From assembly GCF_010183535.1 (NCBI RefSeq), contig NC_071330.1, positions 10,397,717 through 10,461,716 of the forward strand: a stretch of 64,000 nt of DNA, in the 5' to 3' direction. A program made the position numbers and the translations under genes. The stretch is from Caenorhabditis remanei (lineage: Eukaryota > Nematoda > Chromadorea > Rhabditida > Rhabditidae). This document shows positions 36,460-49,300 of this stretch, piece by piece (position 1 is the first letter of the stretch; every line of letters begins with the position of its first letter). The notes under the pieces are model-generated. The model was not told where the DNA came from. It did no database searches and saw nothing but the letters and a program-made list of their open reading frames with translations.

Positions 36460-39400
36460 CTTGATTATTTCTTCATGATCCCTCATCCCTATCATTATTT
36501 GTTATATATAGATCTCTTTTTCATTTTTCTATTGCTATTTGCCATTCGATAATGGTTCTTCGGTATCTTTTCTTGTTGAGTAAATTGATAAAAATTGTTG
36601 AATGATTACATTTTTACGGAAGGACGGTGTTCGTACCTTTGATCAGAAATCGGGCGTTGTTTCTGATTATCAAGATTAGAAAGATAGAGAAACATTTCTA
36701 TTTGGAAAAAGTTTACAAGAAAACGAAACAAACGATGCAGTCAACAAAAGAAAGAAGAAGGATATGAAGATGTGAGTGCGGGTGCGCGCGTCACTTCCGA
36801 TGCGGAAAGCCTATCTCGACATTCCGATGTTCTGAAGGACGGACCGAGTATTTCATTCTTCTTTATCATTATTGCTTATCATTATTGAGATAATTTATAA
36901 CATGCTTCCCTGCAATTAACTGGTTATCCCATCGGGGTCATCGGACGTCTTCAGAGAGTCCCCTTCTTCATAATTGGGTTTCCCACTTCGGCTTCTTATC
37001 ACTTCCGTTGCGTGTTCTGATTGTTGATCGTTCCTATTCACGTGACAGCTTCTCCTTCTTCTCTTTATTCTTCCCTCTTACCGTTCCTTTCATCATTCAT
37101 CTCTCTCTCTCTCTTCATTCAACGTCAAATCTTGTTCAATCATTTAGCCGCACCCCGAAATTCCTAAATATTGTGATGTCTCCATCTCTCTTTTTATTCG
37201 GTGCGACCAAATCTCAAATATCTCTCATGCACTTCGAAAGCCCGTAGCATCAAGACAAAAAAGAAAGAAAAGAAGAGACTCGATCATCTCTCGGTCGGTC
37301 GCATCCGTGGTCAGAGGACAAGGTCACGGCGCCCTGATCTCGAGAGATTTGCACCAGCTTGTGAATTAGGTAATGAGAAAAAAGAAGAGATGGGGAAAAG
37401 GATTTGAAATGTCAGCGAATTGATAACAATTTTTGAAACAATTAGAAAAAAACAAGTTAGTTGAGAAAATTGCAATTGCAAATTCGGGGGAGGTATTGGG
37501 AACTTTACCTGGGTCTCGATGAATTGGATTGTGACTTTGTGCCCAGATTTAAAAAAAACGTGGTATTCAGACAATTATGGTGGAGCTTAGAAGAGAAAAA
37601 GGAATCGATATCTAAAAGATCCTCGTTTCAGTAAGTTTTACTTCGTTCCTATAGAGTCAACAGTAACTATTTGACAGTAAGAAGGTTGAAGACTTAGAAA
37701 TTTTGCTCAGATATTGATACCAACATTTTCGACGGATTTCATAATCTTCAAACAACAGTCTGATACATGGATATTAGAATCAGATTCTTTTCATCATGCT
37801 TCTTTTATAACTGAAAACTGACTTGACTCGAACTTGAACTTGTTAGACTTGAAAGGTTTGAAAAACGAGAAATTTTGTTTTTGTATTTCCGGAAATCTAT
37901 CAAAATTGTGAACGTTGAACCAGTTTCCATCAACACAAATTCCTTATTCGAATCCTTGATAATCTGTCACAGCAACAGTTCATTTTCTTCATTACCCTTC
38001 ATAAATCTTCGAAATCTTCTTGATGTCGAAGAAAGAAAGATAAATGCCACATCATACTTTACTCAATATTCGCGAATAATCCCGGAAAGTCATTAGGGAA
38101 ATGACGAATGACCGTGTCATCCAGTTTCCTTTTCTTTTTCTCATCATCCACCTATGACTATACCTTCTAAATCCTCCTTCTAATTTGAATTAAAAGTGTT
38201 TTGTGAGTCATATAATGAACTATTAACAAGTACTTCGATGTTTGATGATTTAAGAGAACACATTGAACGGTTTGGTTTGCAAAACCGAACAGAAGAGAAG
38301 ACGAAAGAGATACAAAAGTACGAAACGAAAAAGGGTGTGAGAAATCGGAAATTGAGAGAGAAATTGGTTGAGACAGCTGACGGAAGTGACGATAAATTAG
38401 GAAAAAAATGTATTGGTATTTTGATCCTTTTTGAAGTTCTGGAAAAATTGGAAAGTTGTGGAAGCTTTCAGAAGAGAGAGTCTATTCTAGATTTGTCGTA
38501 TTGAGCTCAGTTTTAACCAAAATCAGGTTTCTAGAATTTTTAATTCCTGCCTGAGATAGACCTCTTCAAAATAAAAGTATTTGGAAGAAACTTCAGCTGA
38601 ATCCCGACTCAATTGGTGTTTTTGTTCACATTTTCCATTTTCAGGAGGGTCTTGAAATAAACATCACAGAAGATCTGAATCATTGCCTTTCCCATTGTAT
38701 AATTTAGACACTTCCCACTGTATTCCTATTCCATTTCCCAAGAATTCATTGACCTTTCCGTAGTCTAATCCTGTTGAAAACGATGAGTAATGAACACTGT
38801 AAAATCAAGATTCAATGTCTTCCTATTCACATAAATCCAAAGAACAAGACGTGTATTTCTCCTCTCTTCAAGCTGTTTTCCGTTTCCACACATCACTTTT
38901 CTTTTGACTCAACACTACCGTAGTGTTGCACTTTCTGTTCTTCTTCAAGGTTATTTCAATTCTTTTATTTCTTCTGCTCGTCTTGATCTCAAAGTGCAAA
39001 TCTTCTTCCAAGACATTCTTTCATTTTAAGTTTGCCCTTTTCCGTTTTTTTTGGAGACAGATGCACCATCATCTCCGTTATCATTTAATCTGATTCGACT
39101 GTTTCGTGTTCGTGTAATCCAATCAGAAAGGATAAAGATGATGAGATGATGTAGAAAATGGATGGCCGGCCAACTTGAAAACTTGGTTTTCAAGGTCGAA
39201 AACTCAAAAGGAACATCTTATTCATGTCTGAGAGAGAAGGAAACGAATTGGACTAGAGTGTGTGTTTTTGTGTCGACCGGAAATATAACTAGAGGATGTT
39301 TCTGAATCCACTCGAAATAATTCTGTGATCGGACGGCCACTGTCTGAAGAAGGCGAAGACTAAAACACGAAAAATGGACAGCTCGAAGTAAAAGAATTCG

Positions 39401-42076
39401 GGAACATTCTTCTGAAAAAATGAAGGAAAAGACACTCGATCCGCATTCCTTTTTGAATTTTTTGGACGATATCTTCTGGGATCTCGGGCGTGGTATCCGT
39501 TCGAAAAAATTGGGAAAAAAAGGCGATGGAATTCGGAGGGTACGGCAACATTCTTGAGATTGTTTTCCTTTATAAAAGAGGAATGAAAGATCAAATGAAG
39601 CTCATTTTCTCGTCTTCTTTTCAGATTTGAATACATCAAATCTTCATTTCGCAACTTTCACAATGAGGTTTCCGCATTCCGGTTTACCTGTGAGAGCCTA
39701 ATCGACCTGAACTTTTCAGAATTTGCTTCTTCTCTACATTGAGTCTCATCACCTCATACTGTAACCCAATCCAGTTTCTTGACTCTCTCTCTCTCTTCCT
39801 GAAAACTATCTGCCATCTTCTTCATAATCTCTTCTTCTTCTTCTCCACCCACTTTTTGCCATTTCAACGTGTTTGGTTTAAAACCTAATCACCACTTTCT
39901 TCCAACTTTCTCTCCTCCTCCCAAATGGGTCAAGATGAAAGGTTCAGATGCCGCCTGTTTTCAACATCATCGTCATCGGATGCCACACAGTCATATCGTA
40001 AATAAATCGGGTAGTTCGGATCAGAATGAAATCAGAAGCATTCGCGGAATTCGGAAGCTGTTAACATCTTCTGCAGATGGTGCTGCTCGGCAGCAGACTC
40101 GTAAATCACGCGTGCGTGGGAGGTCTTCTCCCTTCGACGTCTTCTATCCATCCGACGTCTTCTGTTTTCCCGCCTTGACGCGTGAGGGAGGATAAGAGGG
40201 CGGAATGGGTTGGCCCATTAAATTTGAATAAATAGTCGCGAAAAGTGATTCGAAGACTATAAAGGACGATGAGGGGGACACCGCTCCGTCACCGTATCTT
40301 CTGAATACTCTTCTATCCCACTTCTTCTTTTTTTCTTCTCTCTTTTTTCGGTCAGCTGTCCCGAGAGTTAACTGGGCGGAGAGACAGAAGAGGTTAACTA
40401 GATGCAGCAGGTGGTAGTTGAGGTTGAAATGAAGAAGAATTAGGTCTTTGCCAGATTCATTTACTAGATAGATCTCAACCGGGAATTTATGTTCGGCCCC
40501 ACTCTTAATATGGGAAAGACCTCGAATTAGTGTTTGAAGTCATTCCATTTCAAAATCTGTTCGCTATTTCATTTCAATTCTTCGATATTGAATTACAGGG
40601 CCCGGAAATATTCTGAAGAATCGGAGAAAAATAGAAATCGGTTAGGTACAGTAATCTAGATTACTAGCTCCATCGCCCAGTGTCAATTGACCGAACGAGT
40701 ACTTAAATCTCTGACCAGATGGATCATTAACTTATCAATTAGTGCTGCTCCATGTTTCGCATCCCTCCAAAATTGAACTTTACGTCTCAAACTTTGACTC
40801 CCCCCCCCCTCTTGTCAACCCCCTCCAGACAACGTCCGTCTCATTTGAATTAGCCTCAACACCATTTTCGGAGTTTCTTCTTTTTCTTCTTCTCTTCTTC
40901 TCCAACTTCCTCACTTTCTATATTGACCCAGACAAAGTTCAATTGTTATAGTATTACCTCCCTTCATAAAATAAAGTGTTTTTCTTCCTCTCCGATTTCT
41001 TTATATCTTTTAACAGTCGAATTCTATCCATTGAAATCTCAATTAGACGAGAAGAAAAGTCATCAAGTTTCGTGCAAAGATTAAAGAAACTTTTTTCCTT
41101 TTGATCTCATCTCGGGCTGACCATTCTCTGATTCTCAACCGACTTTTTCCCTCACGGAGGTACTATCTTTTACCTCCTTTCCCTATCTCTTCTTCTCCTT
41201 TTTCTCCTTTTTTATCCAAATAATTACCCTTCCATTTCCGGTCGAAACATTTAACAATCAGCAGAATGTTCGCTTGTTCAACTAATCACCGCCCGTTTTC
41301 TTGCGCCTTGTCGCGCCTCGCCTAAATCCGCGGCCGCCTTGGCTCCGCCCCCTCGACTATCCGTTTTTTGTCTGCTGTGTCGCCAGAATGTCTGTTTCGC
41401 CACAACTCCCCCTCCAACTTCTTCACTCCCACCACCTCCTACTTCTTCCTTTTTGCAGCATCTCATATATAAATATGATGGATAATACACATGACCATTT
41501 TGTTCTTCTTCTTCTTTCCCAACTACCGTATTCTCTATTCTTTGATCTAGATCTTTAAGATGTGCTTCTAGAAGTTTCTTGAATACTTCTTCCTCTTCTT
41601 CTTCATCTTCTAGTTACAGAAGAGATACTTCCGGTGTAACCTTTCTAGATTTGTGATCAATCATCTATTACTATCTATACCTCTTTCCAGTCTTTTACTG
41701 TAATCTTCACTCCACTCTTTTTCTACTTCTTGTGCTTTCATTCCCATCACTATTTGATATATCTCGTCAGTGAGTACCGCCCGTCATTTGGCTGGTTTCG
41801 TTGTTTGACGGAGCGCCTAATCAGCGCACAGTCCTTCGTTTCCCTCCGATTGATACAAAGTTTTTGTCTTTTCTCTTATTTTTTCCTTCGTTGTGTCCGA
41901 TGACAACGTCCCGATCTCTCCACCTCCCTCCTACCTATTCGGTATCCGCGTATCTTTTCTTTGCAACACTCAATTCATTTAGGGGTGGAAACATATATGT
42001 TTTTGTGAGAAAATGGATTTGTATTTGCAGATTGATACATTCGACAACTGGGTTACACGTCACATCATATGGCAAA
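36460..42076. other. 5.6 kb gene-free region upstream of lon-1
   Basis: I see no credible exon. The DNA is rich in pyrimidine runs on the plus strand (CTT/TTC repeats at 39,830-39,850, 40,860-40,915, 41,590-41,615). It also contains a C tract at 40,800-40,809 and a GC-rich patch at about 41,280-41,350 containing GCGGCCGC and GCTCCGCCCCC. It probably combines the EAPP 3' end with distal and proximal regulatory DNA for lon-1. Short open frames here are low-complexity and lack splice support. Confidence 0.55.
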
Positions 42077-43693
42077 ATGAATTATTTGACACTTCTCACT
42101 CTTCTGGCTCCAACGGCACTCGCGTACAATGTCCCACATGGCTTCCTCACAGGTAGAGGAACAATTTTCTAGAATTCTGTTTTGAGATTTCATGCACGTT
42201 TTTGTTGCATCTAGATGAACCTCAGAACTACAGTAACCCAAAACTGAAGGGCATGAGAACCTGATATGGACAATAAGAATACTTTATTCTGGACACTTAA
42301 GTTCATTCAATGGTTTCTGGAAAGCAATCTATGTGGAAATCAGAATCTTCCAGCCCTCACTGGAACATTATTCTCTTCTATAACCAAAAGTGATGATTTT
42401 TCCAAATCTTGTCTATTGTTGCAGGTGAAGCTGTAACTTCACACTCTGGCCCCAACGATCTCGATGCAGAACTTCAACACGGTGGTGATGATGAAGTGAA
42501 GCGAGAGAAAAGGGGCTATTTCTTCCCTTCAAATTTTCAAAATGACGGTGGTTTATTGGCTCGTTCAGAGCATCCAAATGAGTATCTCAAGAAATGGATT
42601 GTTCATGAGCACAACCGCTACAGGCGAATGGTAAGCAATCTTTCGTTCCAGTTATAATCCTTAGATCTCTTTCATATCAAATATAAATTATCCTTTTCCA
42701 GGTCCCAGCTTCCGATATGAACATGCTTTACTGGTCTGATGAGTTGGCAGCTTCTGCTCAACGCCATGCTGACACTTGTGATTTCCGTCATTCACGTGGA
42801 CGTATCAACGTCGGTGAGAACATATGGGCGGCGCCTTATAGCAATTACTCAGACTCCATCTCGATCTGGTTCAATGAGGTAATCATCTCCTTCTTCTATT
42901 TATTTTACTCATAATTACCATCAATCATTTTTCAGGTCCACAATCCAAGATGTGGATGCAATCATGCCTACAAACACTGCTGCGGTCACTACGTTCAGGT
43001 TCTATTAATTACCTCCCTTCTCTTTCTTTTTTTGATTGTTAATCTAATATTGTTTAGGTTGTCTGGGCTAAGACCAACCTCGTTGGATGTGGATTCTCCC
43101 GTTGTCGTGATGTTCAAGGTGTCTGGGGACGTGGTCATCGAAATGTCTTCGTCTGTCACTATAATCCACAAGGAAATACGGTATTCGTCACAGCGCGAGG
43201 ACAGCTTTATGCGGTTCGTTGTCCCCTGTCGAAATCTACGTTTCTGAGTTGTTTCTAACCGTTGCTTCGCCTAATTTGAGTGCAGTGAACTTGGTTTTTT
43301 GTCCGTTTCTTTGCCACAAATATTCTCGGAAGCTTTTATTATATCCAATTTTGGATTGGTTCAGCTCAAGCTCTTCATATCTATCTTCCATGTTGATAAC
43401 ATTTTCTCTTTATTAACGTCTTCTAAATTTCTTAATATCTCCAGATGCCAGCCTTCACATGGGCTTCTGGTGACAATGGAAGATGCTCCAATTGTCCAGC
43501 GAATGCTCCAGCATGTTATCAAGGACTTTGCTATATGCCGAAGAACTACGAACACTCAACTACAACAACTCCTTCAACAACTATGACAACAACTGAAGAA
43601 CCAACGACGACTTGTTCTCCAGATGAGGACGTTGATCCGAATGACGCTGAGGCGGAGGGAGCTGATGATGATCAATTCCGACTGAGAGCATGA
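42077..43693 (+). CDS. lon-1: CAP/SCP-domain secreted protein LON-1
   Basis: Six exons give exactly 309 codons. A signal peptide (MNYLTLLTLLAPTALA) leads to a dibasic KREKRG stretch that may be a processing site. It is followed by a CAP (cysteine-rich secretory, antigen 5, PR-1) domain: WIVHEHNRYRRMV, LYWSDELAASAQRHADTCDF, GRINVGENIWAAPYSNYSDS, then HYVQVVWAKTNLVGCGFSRC and NVFVCHYNPQGN. The Cys-rich end is CSNCPANAPACYQGLC, and the tail is a Thr-rich, acidic segment. In C. elegans, LON-1 is a hypodermal CAP protein that limits body length and lies downstream of the DBL-1 TGF-beta pathway. It follows the paa-1/EAPP cluster in C. elegans as I recall it, in agreement with this layout. The long empty upstream region suggests complex regulation. 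Confidence 0.9.
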
Positions 43694-44329
43694 ATTCTGT
43701 GATGAAGAAACCGTCTGGAAATCCGTTCAAGCAGTCTGTACATTCCTTCTGAATCCTTTTTCCCCGCCCCCTTCACCTCTTTTCCCCTCCCGATATAACC
43801 GATGAACTTTGGATTGTTTTACCAACGGGTGCATGCCGCTGCATTATTTATTCGTGTGTATGTATAGGTGATATACCGAGATTTTTACACTGATATTATA
43901 TAAAAAAGTACAACTTGTCGCAGTTTTTAGTGTTTTCATTCAATCTACCATTTTGCAAATTTACACAGGCGATTGAGTTCATCAAACTTTTCTACGTTTC
44001 TACTGCTGTTATTTCTCCCGAAACATTGAACTTCTGTCAAAAATGATAGGAAAGTTTTTCCGAAAGTCTAGGTTTTATAGTCATGTGTTACTTCTGAAGT
44101 TTTTGTCTAATCTCTCACACCATTTGATCTGTGACCATCTGATTATGAAGTTTGGAGAACCACGAGTTTTATAGCAGACCCAATTTCAAGAATTCTTCCA
44201 GCTTTTTATAAAGTTGAGAACTCATAGATGCTACTTGCATTCTTGTTTTATGTTTGAATGTAATCGAGGCGAGTTTCTTATCTTCTTTTTTTGAGAATAC
44301 ATACTTTATAGACATTAGAAGTGATATCA
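43694..44329. other. Convergent spacer between lon-1 and the Ala/Pro-rich gene
   Basis: About 640 bp of AT-rich DNA separates the lon-1 stop from the stop of a minus-strand gene. It should hold both 3' UTRs. I see no other feature in it. Confidence 0.5.
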
Positions 44330-45013
44330 TCAAAGTATGATCACTGGAGCTGGAGCAGCTACCATCGGTTGAGCAATCATCATTGGAGCTCCATAAACCA
44401 TTGGGGTGATCATCGGTGTAGCGGCGACGACAGGAGCCGCAGCTACGACCGGTGCCGCTGCCACAGCCGGAGCAGCGGCTACTACAGGGGCAGCTGCAAC
44501 AGCAGGAGCAGCGGCTACAGCCGGAGCAGCTGCGACTGCAGGAGCGGCAGCAACGGCAGGAGCTCCCGCAGCTACTGCTGGTGCACCTGCAGCTACAGCT
44601 TGTGCTGGTGGTGCTGCAACCGGGGCAGCGGCCGGAGCTGCTGCTGCAGCAGCTGGAGTAGCAGCCGGTGCAGGAGCTGGTCCGCCAACAGGAGCTTTAA
44701 CTGGAGCAGGAGGAGGAGCTTGTCCTTTCGGAACATTAGGAGCAGCAGCAGCCGGTGGAGGTTGGTTTGGAGTACCAGGTGTTCCAGCACCAGGAGATGT
44801 TCCATTCGGAGTTCCAGGAGTTGCTTTTCCTGGAGGACCATTTGGAGGAGTGGCGCCAGGTTGCTTGTTTACTGGAGGCTGATTTCCCTGAAAAATTGGA
44901 AATAAAGAGAAGTTCAATTACTATTATGAGCTTGCCTTCTTACCACCTGGTGGTCTACCCATTAACGTATCCATACAAGATGAGCAACGCGACTTTAGAC
45001 ATTCGCAACACAT
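44330..45013 (-). CDS. Cys-rich N-terminus plus Ala/Val/Pro-repeat protein; probable GC-AG intron
   Basis: The predicted start (45,013) follows a CAATCAG acceptor by about 15 bases. Exon 1 encodes MCCECLKSRCSSCMDTLMGR then PPGGKK. It appears to end at AAG followed by GCAAGC, the consensus of the rare GC-AG intron class, because both GT sites nearby give the wrong phase. After a roughly 46-bp intron, exon 2 encodes GNQPPVNKQPGATPPNG and then a long run of AAAPAVAAAPVVAAAP-type repeats, ending MVAAPAPVIIL at 44,332-44,330. Length is about 215 residues. There is no signal peptide. The repeats resemble those of the gene just upstream on the same strand. I do not recognise a function. The antisense strand is also open across the repeat because of GCN codons, which I treat as an artefact. 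Confidence 0.65.
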
Positions 45014-45242
45014 GGGGTATCTTGTGAACTGATTGTAGTTATTGTCAGAATTAAGAAATAGGAATGATTGAAAGTTTCTTGGTTGTGAGAGATTGAAATT
45101 AGAAAGAACTGGTTCACACGTTTGTGAAGAGCGTAAGATCATCGAAAATCTGAATCTCATGGGTGTCACTTTTTTCAAACCAAACTGAAGATATTAACAA
45201 CAACTTTAAAACATAATAATTTATTATTTTTATTCAATATGT

Positions 45243-45551
45243 TCACATGAAACGAATTCCACCGTATGGAGAAGCCATGGGAGCTGCATACGGAGCAGCC
45301 ATGGGAGCTGCATACGGAGCTGCAACCATTGGAGCAGCGTACGGAGCAGCAACGACCGGGGCGGCAACGACAGGAGACACGACTGGAGTTGCCATAACCG
45401 GTGAAGCAACGATTGGAGTGACCATTGGAGTTGCGACGACTGCTGGAGTGACCATTGGGGTGACACATGGAACGACGGTCTGAAAATTTGATGGAGTAGG
45501 AAGTGGAGCAATTCGAGAAAAAAGGAAACGCACTGGTGGACGATAATACAT
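45243..45551 (-). CDS. Short Ala/Val/Pro/Met-repeat protein
   Basis: An ATG at 45,551 (MYYRPP) and a 47-bp GTGCGT...TTTTCAG intron (about 45,482-45,528) lead into repeats TVVPCVTPMVTPAVVATPMV, then VVAAPYAAPMVAAPYAAPMA units, ending SPYGGIRFM at the stop 45,243-45,245. Spliced length is about 86 residues; the unspliced frame is also open (102 codons). No domain is recognisable. It shares the VAAP and TPMVTP motifs with the downstream gene on the same strand, about 230 bp away, so the two are likely local paralogues and perhaps co-transcribed. Confidence 0.55.
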   Translation of the reverse strand: MYYRPPVRFLFSRIAPLPTPSNFQTVVPCVTPMVTPAVVATPMVTPIVASPVMATPVVSPVVAAPVVAAPYAAPMVAAPYAAPMAAPYAAPMASPYGGIRFM

Positions 45552-46398
45552 TTTGAGTGGTGTTAGTAGGGATGCTAGTAGTTTTGTGAGTTGTTAAAAT
45601 TTAAATTGAACAGATAACTAATTCTGATGATAGGGCACTCGCAAAAAGTGGGCGGGGTTTAGATTTAGAACAAAGATAACTTGGAGGGGTTACACGGAGT
45701 TAACGATCTTGAAAATATGAAATTAATTGATAACGTGAGAAGAATGAAAAAAGTTGAAATATTCGATAGTTGGTTAACAATTTGAATGTGCATTTAACTT
45801 AATTTCTTCAAACATTAAAAATGAAATGGTTTCCATCCGGGGAGTAGTCAAGTCTGCAAGTTTCCAACAAATTATTTTTGTCGCTCAAATCATATCCTCC
45901 AGATTCTTCCATTCTCAATATTTTCTCTTCCCCATACTTCCAAAAATTCCACTGCTTCACCAGCTTCATTGTTGTACTGATCTAATGCGAACACCTATTC
46001 CGTTCCTGGATATTCTTCAAACTGAAATTTCTATTCTAACTAGGGAATGATCTAGACATATTTTGGAGAACTGGGTCGAATTATATATTGATGAAAAGCT
46101 GAGAACGTGCTCTTTTCGAATATGTGTTCACTCTAAGTTGCGATTTTATTCGATTGAAACTTCTCTGATTTCTCTTTTACTAATAATTTTCATTTCTTGA
46201 AAAGAGCGTCGAAAAGTTGAAGTAACGGGATCAACAGATGTCGTTTTTATGATAATTATTATTACCTGTCAGTTATAGTGAACAGGGAACGCAAGAATTT
46301 CTCTTTTAAATTGTTTTTTTAATCAAAAATTTACTAATAAGAACAAAACATATATCAACAAAACAAAATTTAAAAATCAACAAAAACGGAACAACAAT
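45552..46398. other. Spacer upstream of the Ala/Pro-repeat genes
   Basis: About 850 bp of AT-rich DNA separates the minus-strand repeat gene from the 3' end of the next minus-strand gene. I see no exon or repeat that I can support. It probably contains the promoter of the repeat genes. Confidence 0.45.
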
Positions 46399-49300
46399 TT
46401 AGTAGACTCTCTTAGAAGCCTTAGTAATCGTAGACAAGAATTTTTTATATCTAGTTCTTTCGACAACTGGAAGATTGGTTGCCAGAAGACCAGACGTATT
46501 TTTGTCTGCCAATGAGTGAAGTTTTGACATTGCGAGCAAACTATCCGATCCGTAGAAAACAGCATCCCCGATGATAGATGCAGTTAGCTGAAAAATTAAT
46601 GAATTGGAAAACATTATTGTTGAATTTCTAACCATAGAGAAATAAGATTCGTTTCTTTTCATCGCATCAACCAAACGAGCCACATCCTGAGTCAATTTAT
46701 GACGTCGAAGTACGAACTCGCTTTCCATTTCCGAAGTTAAAGTTTTAGAAGCTACAGCGTTCAAACTGTTTCTGATAAACTTTTGACTATTCTTCAAAAC
46801 TTGACTGAAAAGTTGGCAATACAAAGCTGTGTACGATTTGATGATCGAATTCTTTGCCGACTTCATTGCAGTTTCGAGTAAATCAATCATTTTCACAATA
46901 ACAAGGAACCACGATTCATCAGTTTTTTCTGTTCCGGGAGTTCGGTCTAAATCTGCCCATCCATCTGCTGCAATTCGAGCGAAGACAATTTGCAGAGCCA
47001 ATGATTCAATGGGACTTCCTCCATACATTTCAATCAGAAGTTTGTATAACTTGAGCTCATTCAAGCTCTCTCCACCGGGAATATCTTCAACAAACTTGAC
47101 TATCGAATCTGAAAAACGTGAATAAAAGGTGTTATCGGAATAAAAAACGTCCGACACTTTTTACCGACGCGCAAGGTTCGCGCCACTGATCTACGGAAAC
47201 GCCCACTCATCATAAACATTTCTTCTGCAAGATCAGGGCACGGTTTCATTGATTTCGCGGGTAATAATTTGTTTAAAAATACCACTTTTTCATAAAATTG
47301 GATTTATTTTCCTTGAAATTTCATTTCTACTATGGAAGTTTGAAGTCAAATTTCAAAAAAGTAGATCAAATTTGATGAAAAATTGGTGCACTCTCGTTAC
47401 CAAACTGTTGCATCGTAGAACTGACTCGTTGTAAAACTGTTGCATCGTAGAACCGTTTTCAACTGGAGCGCGATTGCTTACTTGGCCCCTTACGGCTTAT
47501 TGCGTGAATAAGTTTTAGTTTTTGTTTATTGTATAGTACAATAAAGCTAAACAGAACCTACTTTTCATAAAAAGTCAACATTTTATTCGCGCAATAAGCC
47601 GTAAGGGGCCAAGTAAGCAATCGCGCTCCAGTTGAAAACGGTTCTACGATGCAACAGTTTTACAACGAGTCAGTTCTACGATGCAACAGTTTGGTAACGA
47701 GAGTGCACCGAAAAATTGGTATTTTTAAATAAATTTTTAACCGCGAAATCAATGAAACCAACCGTGCCCTGATCTTGCAAAAGAAATGTTTATGATGAGT
47801 GGGCGTTACCGTAGATCAGTGGCGCGAACCTTGCGCGTCGGTAAAAAATGTCGGAAGTTTTTTATTCCGACAATATAAGCCAGATTTTGTCGAAAGAAAC
47901 ACATACCAAATACATCTTTCTTTGCTTCCGAGCTATGAACACCCTGAAGAAGAGTGATGGAATCTTCGACTGAAATATCTGCTTCCAGCTTCTCAATGAC
48001 TGCTGATCCAGATCTATTCACGAACTTCCTCGGCTCATTTCTCTCTTCTGTCAAGTTTTTGGTTTCTCTTAAAATCGACGTTGCTTCATTATCCAATCCT
48101 TTTCCAGCCTTCACCAACTTTTCGAGAACATCTATTGGCTGATTTTTTAGAATGCTTTTACAAACACTCCATGTTTTCGAATCATCGAAAAGGATAGCAA
48201 TATTGATAGTGAGAATTGAAAAAGCTGCTAAACACGTGTGGTCCTCTGATTTTTCAGCAACATGTCGGATTAAATCAAGAAAATTTTCCAATTTTTTGGC
48301 GTTCTTGTTGGTCATCTTATGAGGTTTCTTAGAAATACTACAAATCGATGGGAGTTGTTTTGCCACTTCTTTTGATCTGAATTTCGAAATTGAATACAAT
48401 AGAACATTAGTTTGCTCACTTTAACGATTCAAAGTTCTCGATTGAGATTAACTCGTTGTTCGTAAATTCGAAGAAACGACGGAAAGAATCGATAATGGAG
48501 TAATACAAAATCGGGGACAAGCTAGTTTCCGCTGTTCGGATACGATTTTTCAACAATCTCAGCTGAAAAATAGATCATTGTGATAAAATTCAAAATAGAT
48601 ATCACCTACCTGATTATTTTCCAAATGAGTGTCGATAACTTTACCGAGCAACTGAATACAGTTTGATTCGTGAAGTATTCCACTGAAGAACTCAATATGA
48701 TTGAAATATATTTCTGAGAGCTGTAATTTAATGAAATATTTAGAATCATTTTTTAAAAACAAGTTACCAATTGCAACTGGTTATCGTCGATTTCCGTTTT
48801 GGTTAGGAAATACTTTCCAAGATCTTCTTCGCCAGCTAATAAACTGAGCATACGCATTCCATAATTTTTTTTCATCGACTTTTCTGTTAAAATTTCTTTC
48901 TTCCAATATTCGGAGACAGATTCGGAATTTGTCTGATCATCACCGTAAACACTTTCAGCCAAGATTAAAGAAACCAATGAGTAAGCAATGGAAAGAGAAT
49001 CAGCTGAAACAATTAAACATTATTAAATTTGAAGGTTAAAAGATGAACACATACCTAGCCGCCCATGATTCCACGTTTTACGGATAACTGATGGCAAATT
49101 ACTCTTAATTGTTTGTAACAATTTTCCGAATCCATGTCCGAGAAGGTTAGATGTCTTGATGAACTCATTCGCAATGGTGACTTCATTTCTGAAAAATTTC
49201 AGACTGACGATTCGTGTTCGATGAGAATATTGTTAAGCATACAAAGACTCGGATTCATTCAAGTGTTCTTCAATAAGTTTCCAACATGTGATTGCTGAAT

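Noticed and set aside
41281..41490. 70-codon frame in the GC-rich patch upstream of lon-1
   Set aside because: Low-complexity Gly/Ala/Arg content from the CpG-rich patch, no splice sites, no start context.
44321..44905. 194-codon plus-strand open frame antisense to the Ala/Pro-repeat gene
   Set aside because: GCN-type repeats leave several frames open on both strands. The plus frame is Ser/Arg/Cys low-complexity with no splice signals, while the minus frame has a conserved-looking head exon.
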